Shown here in pieces: positions 1 to 5,616 of a stretch of 7,472 nt of DNA. How positions within the stretch are numbered: position 1 is the first letter of the stretch; every line of letters starts with the position of its first letter. The position numbers and the translations under genes were made by a program. Origin of the DNA: Deltaproteobacteria bacterium. Lineage in GTDB: Bacteria; Myxococcota_A; UBA9160; SZUA-336. Location of the stretch: the NCBI GenBank assembly GCA_030673955.1, contig DAOVBF010000059.1, forward strand, positions 1 through 7,472, in the 5' to 3' direction. The notes beneath the pieces are model-generated. The model was given only the letters and a program-made list of their open reading frames with translations. It did not search any database and was not told the origin of the DNA.

Positions 1-312
1 TGGATCGTTCCCGTCTTCAGCTCCAGGGTCCGCGAGGGCCAGAGCTCCGATACCGAGATCCTCTGGCGCCTCTACGACGGCCCGACCCGGGTTCTCGAGG
101 ACGGACGTACGTACTCGCGCCAGCGCGTGCTCTGGAGGATCTTCCACCGCGAGACTCTCGGCGCTCGCACCAGCATCGACGCATTCCCCTTCATCGCCTA
201 CGACAGCGATGAAGACCTACTCCAGTGGTCGTTCATGGGCGGCCTGGTGGGCTGGCGCGCGAGGGGCGACCGGAGAACGCTCCGGCTTCTCTACGTTCCG
301 ATCGAGCTCTAG
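1..312 (+). CDS. C-terminal part of an unrecognised protein (5' end outside window)
   Basis: The frame is open from base 1 and ends at TAG 310-312, giving the last 103 residues of a longer protein. I do not recognise a named family. The tail is rich in Trp, Arg, Phe and Leu and carries two similar segments, ILWRLYDGP and VLWRIFHRE, followed by DAFPFIAYDSDED and a closing RRTLRLLYVPIEL. Such short aromatic/basic units ending in L-Y-x-P-I recall conserved hypothetical proteins of Deltaproteobacteria-like genomes, but that is a memory-based impression. No hydrophobic segment long enough for a membrane helix lies in the visible part. An internal GTG at 127 could be mistaken for a start, but the frame continues upstream without a stop and the WRL/WRI repeat spans that point. 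The gene converges on the ferredoxin gene and is followed by a run of hairpins. Confidence 0.75.
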   Translation, partial: WIVPVFSSRVREGQSSDTEILWRLYDGPTRVLEDGRTYSRQRVLWRIFHRETLGARTSIDAFPFIAYDSDEDLLQWSFMGGLVGWRARGDRRTLRLLYVPIEL

Positions 313-314
313 GA

Positions 315-334
315 GGGCGACTCAAGAGTCGCCC
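315..334. terminator. Perfect 9-bp hairpin just after the first gene
   Basis: GGGCGACTC at 315-323 is an exact inverted repeat of GAGTCGCCC at 326-334, with AA between; with a realistic loop this is an 8-bp stem and a 4-nt loop. It starts three bases after the TAG of the upstream gene. No T-run follows, so it could be an atypical terminator or an mRNA 3'-end stabiliser. Confidence 0.5.
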
Positions 335-346
335 GACGTGCGCGCA

Positions 347-363
347 GGCGAGCTCTGCTCGCC
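347..363. repeat. Second perfect hairpin, 7-bp stem
   Basis: GGCGAGC at 347-353 pairs with GCTCGCC at 357-363 around a TCT loop. It lies between two other perfect hairpins in the gap between convergent genes and probably contributes to transcript-end structure. No T-run is present. Confidence 0.4.
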
Positions 364-381
364 GATAACGCGCTAAGACGG

Positions 382-423
382 CTAGGAGACGGCCCAAGAC
401 GCAGTCTTGGGTCAGTCTCCTAG
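382..423. terminator. Long two-part hairpin, probable bidirectional terminator
   Basis: An outer stem pairs CTAGGAGAC 382-390 with GTCTCCTAG 415-423. An inner stem pairs CCCAAGAC 393-400 with GTCTTGGG 404-411 around a GCA loop. A small internal loop (GG against TCA) separates them, giving 17 base pairs in all. The distal arm contains the ferredoxin stop codon (complement of 420-422), so the structure is placed to end transcripts from both convergent genes. There is no U-tract, so the rho-independent label is an inference. Confidence 0.6.
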
Positions 424-653
424 TCGATCAAGCCGAACGGGTCGACCTCGTTGTCCGCTTGGTCGAAGAGCAGAATTGCGCTGGCCGGGCAGCTCCTTGC
501 GATCGCAACCAGGCGCTCATCAGGCAAAGAAGCGGCGCCGGGAAGAACCTCGGCGAGTTGGTCGTCATCGAACCCGAAGCCTCTGGGCGCGACCGCTACA
601 CAGCGACCCGAACTCAGGCAGCTCTCCTTGTCGATCTTGACCGTGTACCCCAT
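420..653 (-). CDS. Small single-cluster [3Fe-4S] ferredoxin (P450-associated type)
   Basis: This 77-residue protein has the Cys pattern of the short ferredoxins that pass electrons to cytochromes P450 and some other oxygenases: C12-LSSGR-C18 and then C55-P56. The residue at the position of the missing fourth ligand is Ser15 (C-x-x-S-x-x-C), and no other Cys is present, so a single [3Fe-4S] cluster is predicted; other family members carry His, Gly, Ala or Tyr there. The N-terminus (GYTVKIDKESC) matches the usual spacing before the first Cys, which supports the ATG at 653 although no good Shine-Dalgarno (SD) sequence is visible. The acidic tail after the second half-motif (about 15 residues) is a little longer than usual. 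It is divergent from an ACAD gene; no P450 or ferredoxin reductase lies in the window, so its partner is unknown. Confidence 0.88.
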   Translation of the reverse strand: MGYTVKIDKESCLSSGRCVAVAPRGFGFDDDQLAEVLPGAASLPDERLVAIARSCPASAILLFDQADNEVDPFGLID

Positions 654-771
654 GGGCGCGTTTCAGTCAGCAGCTGAAATAGTATCAAAAGCAAGAGCAG
701 GTTCAGCCCGAGCAAGCCCGGCGAGGAGAAAGGAGCATGACGGCCCGCCCTGGCAGGTATCATCTCGAGGC
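654..771. promoter_or_regulatory. Divergent control region between ferredoxin and ACAD, with inverted repeat
   Basis: This 118-base gap must hold the promoters of both divergent genes. TTTCAG 661-666 and CTGAAA 674-679 form a perfect 6-bp inverted repeat with a 7-base spacer, a plausible operator arrangement. The locally AT-rich stretch 677-692 includes, on the minus strand, TACTAT as a weak -10 candidate; I find no convincing -35. On the plus strand, purine-rich SD-like sequence lies at 723-735. Confidence 0.3.
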
Positions 772-1929
772 ATGGACTTTCGCCCCACGCCGCAGCAGGA
801 CCAGCTACGCCGGCAGGTACGCGAGTTCCTGGCGAACGACCCGGCGCTGCGCGCACGGCCCTTCCCCGAGGAGGGCTGGATCTTGGGCCGGGATCCCGAC
901 TTCTCGCGACGGCTTGCCCAGAAGGGCTGGATCGGGCTCACCTGGCCCAAGCGCTATGGCGGCGCGGAGCGCAGCTACCTCGACCGCTTGATCCTGACGG
1001 AGGAGCTCCTCCGTGTGGGCGCGCCGGTTGCAGCACACTGGCTCGGCGACCGCCAGATCGGACCCGCCCTGCTCGCCCACGGCAGCGAGGAGCAGAAGAA
1101 CGAGTTCCTGCCCCGTATCGTGAGGGCGGAGCTGAGCTTCTGTGTGGGCATGAGCGAGCCCAACGCGGGCAGCGATCTCGCCGCGCTCACCACCCAGGCG
1201 GAGATTGGCGAGGACGGATTCACGATCCGTGGCCAGAAGACCTGGACCAGCTTCGCCCAGCACGCGGACTACTGCTACCTGGTTGCGCGCACCGATCCCG
1301 AGGCAAGTCGGCACCGGGGCATCAGCGAGCTGCTCGTGCCCATGGACACCCCGGGCATCACGATGAGGCCGATCCGCGACATGGTCGGCGAGTCACACTT
1401 CGGGGAGATCTTCTTCGACGATGTGCACGTGCCGCGAAGCTGCCTGATCGGGGAGCTGAACCGCGGCTTCCACCAGATCATGCAGCAGCTCGACTTCGAG
1501 CGCAGCGGGATCGAGCGCCTGCTCTCGAACTACCCGCTCTGGCGGGACGTGAAGCGAATCGCGAAGGAGCGCGGGCTCACGAGAGACACGGTCCTTCGCC
1601 AGCGCATCACCGAAATCGAGATCGCTTGGCACGCGGGACGGGGCATGATCTACCGGGTGGCGGCCCTGCTCTCCGAGGGACGCATCCCCAACCACGAGGC
1701 CGCCGCCGCGAAGACCTTCTGCACCTCGCTCGAACAGCGCATCGCCGAGCTGGCATCGGAGATCCTGGGCCCCGCGTCGCAGCTCCTGCCCGGCTCGGAG
1801 CACGCGCCTCTCGATGGCCGCGCGGCCCGCAACCTGCTCTACGCTCCCGCCTACACCATCCAGGGTGGCACCAACAACATCCTCCGCAACATCATCGCGA
1901 CGCGCGGCCTGGGACTTCCCGCAAAGTAG
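772..1929 (+). CDS. Acyl-CoA dehydrogenase, 385 aa, catalytic Glu probably in the helix-G position
   Basis: An FAD-dependent acyl-CoA dehydrogenase that would introduce the alpha,beta double bond into an acyl-CoA and pass electrons to ETF. The N-terminal helical domain starts MDFRPTPQQ. The FAD/substrate signature CVGMSEPNAGSD is at 124-135, and a second FAD-contact block GQKTWTSF is at 154-161. The C-terminal helical domain ends in IQGGTNNILRN, 363-373. At the position of the MCAD catalytic Glu (YEGT) this protein has QGGT, residues 364-367. A Glu in LDFERSGIER (E243) lines up with the helix-G base of isovaleryl-CoA and long-chain dehydrogenases. The overall style recalls FadE proteins for branched or steroid side-chain substrates, some of which work as heterodimers. 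ATG 772 is chosen because the protein then begins as ACADs normally do; the frame is open upstream only as antisense of the ferredoxin gene. The SD at 772 is poor (GAGG one base away). Confidence 0.9.
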   Translation: MDFRPTPQQDQLRRQVREFLANDPALRARPFPEEGWILGRDPDFSRRLAQKGWIGLTWPKRYGGAERSYLDRLILTEELLRVGAPVAAHWLGDRQIGPALLAHGSEEQKNEFLPRIVRAELSFCVGMSEPNAGSDLAALTTQAEIGEDGFTIRGQKTWTSFAQHADYCYLVARTDPEASRHRGISELLVPMDTPGITMRPIRDMVGESHFGEIFFDDVHVPRSCLIGELNRGFHQIMQQLDFERSGIERLLSNYPLWRDVKRIAKERGLTRDTVLRQRITEIEIAWHAGRGMIYRVAALLSEGRIPNHEAAAAKTFCTSLEQRIAELASEILGPASQLLPGSEHAPLDGRAARNLLYAPAYTIQGGTNNILRNIIATRGLGLPAK

Positions 1930-1947
1930 CTCCATCCGCTGGTAAGA

Positions 1948-1967
1948 CCCTGGGGAGATCCTCAGGG
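1948..1967. terminator. Hairpin between convergent ACAD and methyltransferase genes
   Basis: CCCTGGGG 1948-1955 pairs with CCTCAGGG 1960-1967 around AGAT, with one G-T wobble on the plus-strand RNA (a C-A mismatch on the other). It spans the methyltransferase stop codon (1962-1964) and follows the ACAD stop by 18 bases. No U-tract is visible; assignment as a shared terminator is inferred from position. Confidence 0.4.
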
Positions 1968-2708
1968 CTTCTCGAAGACCATGAAGTGTTGCTGGGGCAG
2001 GATGTCCTTGGTCTCGCGCCACGCCAGTCCAGCCGCCTTCATCTCCCGGCGCGCCTGCGCCTGGCTCATCTTGTGAAGCGGGCGAATGCGGACCTCGGGA
2101 TCCTCGGCGCGATACTCGATGAGCACGAGCGCTCCGTCCCCTCTCAGCCCCTTGACGAGCGCGCGCATCATCTCGACCGGATGGGAGAACTCGTGGTAGG
2201 CATCCACCAGCAGGATCAGGTCAACGCTCTCAGCCTCGAGCCGCGGATCCGTGGCCGTGCCCAGGACGGTTTCGATGTTGGTGATGTTTCGCTCGGCCCG
2301 CTTGGCCTCGATGAGATCGAGCATCGACTGCTGGACATCGACCGCGAGGATCTTGCCCTCGGGAACCAGAGGGCTCATACGAAACGTGAAATAGCCCGTG
2401 CCGGCACCCACGTCCGCCACGACATCGCCGGGCTCGAGCTCCAGGTGCCGGACGAGCAGGTCCGGCCGCTGCTCTCTCGCCCGTGCAGGCCGCCCCATCC
2501 AGTCCGCGCCTTCCGGGGGCGTGACGCGTGCGATCTCGCGACCCAGGTAGAACTTGCCGATACCGTCCCGGCTATGCTGGGCGCGGTACTCGTAGCGGGA
2601 AGCAGGCTCCTCCCGGCTCTCCCCGTGGGTCCGGGCCGGGACACCGAAGCAACCCGCCAGAGCCAGCGCGATCGCGACTCCGAATCGGGCACCACCAGGA
2701 CCGTGCAT
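1962..2708 (-). CDS. Class I SAM-dependent methyltransferase with lipoprotein-type signal peptide
   Basis: This 248-residue protein carries a class I methyltransferase fold. Motif I is DVGAGTG (99-105), the acidic ribose-binding residue is D124 in AVDVQQ, and the motif IV region is DAYHEFSHP (169-177). The family block PLHKMSQAQARREM lies near the C-terminus, which ends MVFEKP. Upstream of the catalytic part sits a short Arg-containing N-region, a hydrophobic stretch (about 9-18) and the lipobox L17-A-G-C20, which predict lipidation at Cys20 and export. That is odd for an enzyme that needs cytoplasmic SAM; I recall homologues in related bacteria with similar leaders but cannot confirm this here. 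The substrate is unknown. The start at 2708 is two bases after the Qor stop codon, so translation is probably coupled and the gene is the last of a three-gene operon. The frame also runs open further upstream, but only antisense-like through Qor. Confidence 0.85.
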   Translation of the reverse strand: MHGPGGARFGVAIALALAGCFGVPARTHGESREEPASRYEYRAQHSRDGIGKFYLGREIARVTPPEGADWMGRPARAREQRPDLLVRHLELEPGDVVADVGAGTGYFTFRMSPLVPEGKILAVDVQQSMLDLIEAKRAERNITNIETVLGTATDPRLEAESVDLILLVDAYHEFSHPVEMMRALVKGLRGDGALVLIEYRAEDPEVRIRPLHKMSQAQARREMKAAGLAWRETKDILPQQHFMVFEKP

Positions 2709-2710
2709 GC

Positions 2711-3685
2711 CTAGCCCGGGATGAGCAGCACCTTGCCGGTGGTGGCTCGCCCCTCGAGCGCTCGCTGCGCGTCGGCCGCACGGGCCAGCGGGAAGCGGGC
2801 GCCGATCCGCACCTTCAGCGACCCATCCGCGCAGGCGGCGAGAACGGCGCCTGCGCGCTCCTCGAGCTCGGCCCGCTCCCGCGTGTAGTGCGCCAGCGAC
2901 GGGCGCGTGATGAAAAGCGACCCCAGCGAGTTCAGGCGGTTCAGCTCGAAGGGCGGGACGACACCGCTCGACTGGCCGAAGAGCACCAGCAGCCCCCGGG
3001 GGCGGAGCGACCGGAGGCTGCCCTCGAAAGTGACGCGGCCCACGGAGTCGTACACCACATCGACGCCGAGGCCGTCGGTGAGGCGCCGGACCTCTTCGGA
3101 GAAGTCGCACTCGCTGTAGAGGATCACCTGATCGGCGCCGGCCTCCCGGGCGAGCTTCGCCTTTTCCTCGTTCGAGCAGGTCCCCAGGACCCGAGCGCCA
3201 GCCGCCTTGAGAACCTGAATGAGCAGCAGGCCCACGCCTCCCGCAGCCGCGTGTACGAGGGCAATATCGCCGGAGCGGGTCTCCCGCGTGCCGTGCACCA
3301 GATACTGGGCGGTCATGCCCTGCAGCATGGAGGCCGCGGCCAGCTCGTCGCTGACGGTGTCGGGCACGCGCACCAGCTGATTCTCGGGGGCGACGACGTG
3401 CTCGGCGTAGGAGCCGGGCACGGAGGCCCAGGCAACCCTGTCGCCCACAGCCAGTGTCCTCACTCCCGGAGCCAGGGCCTCTACGACGCCTGCACCCTCC
3501 AGGCCCGCCACGAAGGGGAGCGGCCGTGGATAGAGCCCGGCGCGAAAGTAGATATCGATGAAGTTCAGGCCGGCGGCCGCAATCCGGACCCGGACCTGCC
3601 CCGGCCCGGGCTCCCCCGGCTCGTGCGGCTCGAGGCGCAGCACCTCCGGCCCGCCAGTCTCTCGAACGAGAATCGCCTGTCCCAT
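2711..3685 (-). CDS. qor: NADPH:quinone oxidoreductase, zeta-crystallin family (MDR)
   Basis: A zinc-free medium-chain dehydrogenase/reductase of 324 residues, the usual length of the Qor family, expected to reduce quinones or other electrophilic carbonyl/enone compounds with NADPH in the cytoplasm. Family landmarks appear in order: GLNFIDIYFRAGLYP (39-53), GLEGAGVVEALAPGV (61-75), GDRVAW (81-86), the NADPH-binding loop AAAGGVG (146-152), VYDSVG (211-216), RPSLAHYT (261-268) and a closing TTGKVLLIPG. The Cys/His zinc ligands of alcohol dehydrogenases are absent. The ATG at 3685 lies nine bases after the TAA of the upstream ACAD gene and lacks its own strong SD, suggesting coupling. It may act on enoyl products of the adjacent ACAD or on quinones; both ideas are context inference. 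Confidence 0.92.
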   Translation of the reverse strand: MGQAILVRETGGPEVLRLEPHEPGEPGPGQVRVRIAAAGLNFIDIYFRAGLYPRPLPFVAGLEGAGVVEALAPGVRTLAVGDRVAWASVPGSYAEHVVAPENQLVRVPDTVSDELAAASMLQGMTAQYLVHGTRETRSGDIALVHAAAGGVGLLLIQVLKAAGARVLGTCSNEEKAKLAREAGADQVILYSECDFSEEVRRLTDGLGVDVVYDSVGRVTFEGSLRSLRPRGLLVLFGQSSGVVPPFELNRLNSLGSLFITRPSLAHYTRERAELEERAGAVLAACADGSLKVRIGARFPLARAADAQRALEGRATTGKVLLIPG

Positions 3686-3694
3686 AAGGGGATC

Positions 3695-5419
3695 TTACTC
3701 GAAAAGGCCGATGATACTCTCGCAGCGCGCGATGCGATCGACACTGCCCGTGCTGATGCGCCTGGCGTGCATCTCGACCTCGAGCAGCTTGCGATTCACC
3801 CAGCTCGCGGCCAGGTCGAAGCGCTGGGGCACGACCTGCGCCTGCTTGAGGAGCTCCGTCGCCACCACAACGTGGCTCACCATCTCGGCCTCGGGCCTGG
3901 AGCAGAGCAGGGCGTAGCTGAAGTCCGTGAGCAGGGCGGAAGAGGCCTTGGTGATGAGCTCGATTCCCGCGAGGACCTTTTCCGCAAGCGGCACCAGCTC
4001 CCCGGTGAGTTCCCCCAGCTCCTTGCGCAGCTCGTCGAATACGGTCTCGAGCGCGCCCTTGCCGATCTCCTTGAGAGCAAAGGAAACCTGGATCTCGGAT
4101 GTGCCCTCATAGATCGTGGTGATGATTCCGTCCAGGTGCAGCTTGCCCACCGCCGATTCGGCCATGAACCCGATTCCGCCGAGCACCTGGATCGCGAGAC
4201 GGGTGATCTCGTCGCAGTACTCCGTGGCCACATACTTGGCAAGCGGTGTGAGCAGCCGGATGCGCACCTCATTGCGTTCCCAAAGGCGCTGGAGCTCCGC
4301 TCGCTCGGCCTCGCCGAGATCCTTCTCGCGCGCCATGTACGCCTCGATGGCCTGGTTCCGATCGATCAACACCGCGCAGCGATACAGCAGCGCACGGCTG
4401 CCTTCGACATTCAGGACCATGCGGGCGAGCATGTTCTTCATGAGGGGCTGCTCGCCGATCGGCATGCCGAACTGCTTGCGCTCCTTCGAGTGACGGATGG
4501 CTTCCTCAGTCGCCGCCTCGGCGATCCCGATCCCCTGAGCCGCCACACCAAGGCGTGCGTGGTTCATGAGGTTGAGCATCGCCTTGAAGCCCTTGCCCTT
4601 CTCGGCCATCCGAAAAGCCTCCGCATGGTCGAAGCGGACCACCGCGGTCGGCGAGCCGTGGATGCCCAGCTTGTGCTCGAGGCGGTCGATGAAGACCGCG
4701 TTTGGGGTTCCGTCGGGAAGGGTGCGCGGACAGAGGTAGAGCGAGAGCCCCTTGGTGGTCCCCTTGGATTGGTCGAAGCTGTCGTCGTCGCGCGCCAGCA
4801 CCAGGTGGATCTCAGCTCCTCCGTTCGTGATGAAGATCTTCTCGCCATCCAGGAAGCACCGCCCGTCCTCCTCGGTTGCGCGGGTGACGATCCCGCCCAA
4901 GTCGGAGCCCGCCTGCGCTTCCGTGAGGTCCATGGAGCCCTGAATCTCTCCCGTGACGAAGCGCGGCAGGTATCGCTCACGGAGCTCCTTGGACCCGTAC
5001 TCCTGGATGTCCTGCGCGATCCCTCCCTGCAGCCCCATGATCGTCATCAGGGACGCGTCCGCCCGCGACACCAGCTCGAGCGTCATGTTGCAGATCAGCG
5101 ACGGAAGCTGGAAGCCGCCGTACTCCTCCCGGACCGGAAGAGCCAGAAGGCCGACCTCGCGCAGGCGCTCGTAGCCCGCTTGAATGTGAGGGGGAGGGAC
5201 CGGCTCGCCATCGACGAGCTCGACGGGTTGGTCCCAGCCTTCGCGGGCCTCGGGCTCGATCTGCGCACAGATCTCTGCGCAGGTCTCGAGCACCCCGATC
5301 AGCGCCGCGCGCTCCGCCTCGACGTCGACATCGTCACCCTTCCGCTGGCGGAAGTAGGTCCCCCAGTCGACAAGCTCGCCCAGATAGATGAGCAGACCGT
5401 CGTGCAGATAGCCAGCCAT
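3695..5419 (-). CDS. Large acyl-CoA dehydrogenase (about 574 aa) with extended C-terminal domain
   Basis: An FAD-dependent ACAD of the roughly 600-residue class (the class that includes DmdC and FadE5-like enzymes). It has an extra N-terminal segment (1-80), the signature MDLTEAQAGSDLGG (163-176), the FAD block GEKIFITNGG (192-201), and the helix-G region NHARLGVAAQGIG followed by ERKQFGMPIGEQP (313-325). The catalytic-Glu motif TTIYEGTSEIQ contains E438, so the canonical base is present. An additional helical C-terminal domain covers about 450-574. The exact substrate cannot be read from sequence. The start at 5419 is preferred over an ATG ten codons upstream: GGAGG lies eight bases before 5419, while the upstream ATG has no SD and falls inside a palindrome. 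It is the first gene of an operon with Qor and the methyltransferase, and is only about 32% identical-looking in style to the other ACAD by eye, so a recent duplication is unlikely. Confidence 0.92.
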   Translation of the reverse strand: MAGYLHDGLLIYLGELVDWGTYFRQRKGDDVDVEAERAALIGVLETCAEICAQIEPEAREGWDQPVELVDGEPVPPPHIQAGYERLREVGLLALPVREEYGGFQLPSLICNMTLELVSRADASLMTIMGLQGGIAQDIQEYGSKELRERYLPRFVTGEIQGSMDLTEAQAGSDLGGIVTRATEEDGRCFLDGEKIFITNGGAEIHLVLARDDDSFDQSKGTTKGLSLYLCPRTLPDGTPNAVFIDRLEHKLGIHGSPTAVVRFDHAEAFRMAEKGKGFKAMLNLMNHARLGVAAQGIGIAEAATEEAIRHSKERKQFGMPIGEQPLMKNMLARMVLNVEGSRALLYRCAVLIDRNQAIEAYMAREKDLGEAERAELQRLWERNEVRIRLLTPLAKYVATEYCDEITRLAIQVLGGIGFMAESAVGKLHLDGIITTIYEGTSEIQVSFALKEIGKGALETVFDELRKELGELTGELVPLAEKVLAGIELITKASSALLTDFSYALLCSRPEAEMVSHVVVATELLKQAQVVPQRFDLAASWVNRKLLEVEMHARRISTGSVDRIARCESIIGLFE

Positions 5420-5425
5420 GAGCGG

Positions 5426-5434
5426 TTCCTCCCT
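5426..5434 (-). promoter_or_regulatory. Shine-Dalgarno that fixes the start of the large ACAD
   Basis: On the minus strand this reads AGGGAGGAA; its GGAGG core ends eight bases before the ATG at 5419. It decides the start in favour of 5419 over the ATG at 5449. Confidence 0.7.
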
Positions 5435-5438
5435 GAGG

Positions 5439-5465
5439 TTACGTTGCATAAGTTATGTGGAGTAA
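5439..5465. promoter_or_regulatory. 27-bp interrupted dyad, candidate operator of the ACAD operon
   Basis: The core CATAAGTTATG (5447-5457) is a perfect palindrome around one central base. Flanking TTAC (5439-5442) and GTAA (5462-5465) are complementary and placed symmetrically about the same centre, each four bases from the core. The element sits in the most AT-rich part of the window just upstream of the ACAD SD, where a TetR- or GntR-type repressor of fatty-acid genes could bind. The regulator class is a guess; no regulator gene is in the window. Confidence 0.4.
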
Positions 5466-5616
5466 AAAATGACTTCCAGTTCGGAAACCGCAGAGTGTCA
5501 GTCACCGCACCATCTCCTCGGCCTAGCCCCAGCAAATGCGCAGCGAGCTCAGGAGTTGAGGGTGACTGCAAGTCATGACAAGATCAGCGTGGCCCGAGTG
5601 GCCTGGGAGGAAACTC
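5466..5616 (+). promoter_or_regulatory. Leader region of the PurO gene, foldable
   Basis: Between the dyad and the PurO start there is no convincing ORF. CAGTCACC (5499-5506) is an exact inverted repeat of GGTGACTG (5561-5568). Inside it CTCCT (5514-5518) can pair with AGGAG (5551-5555). A competing local hairpin pairs TGACT (5563-5567) with AGTCA (5571-5575). The SD GGGAGG lies at 5605-5610, six bases from the ATG. The A-rich stretch 5463-5470 suggests a nearby promoter, but I cannot name clear -35 and -10 boxes. Confidence 0.3.

Noticed and set aside
451..771. N-terminal extension of the first ACAD
   Set aside because: The added 107 residues are the antisense of the ferredoxin gene and have no ACAD character; the family start is MDF at 772.
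805..2022. Minus-strand open frames opposite the first ACAD (805-1314, 1393-2022)
   Set aside because: They have no recognisable domain and lie fully opposite a strong ACAD gene.
2709..3110. N-terminal extension of the methyltransferase frame
   Set aside because: It overlaps the end of Qor in another frame and is Arg/Pro/Ala-rich; the ATG at 2708 yields a clean signal peptide.
5420..5449. Ten-codon-longer start for the large ACAD
   Set aside because: There is no SD and the start codon falls inside the palindrome; the downstream ATG has a strong GGAGG.
2528..5578. A 1016-codon plus-strand open frame
   Set aside because: It runs antisense to the ACAD, Qor and methyltransferase genes, has low-complexity Arg/His/Leu-rich sequence, and is explained by high-GC codon bias leaving few stops in the opposite strand.
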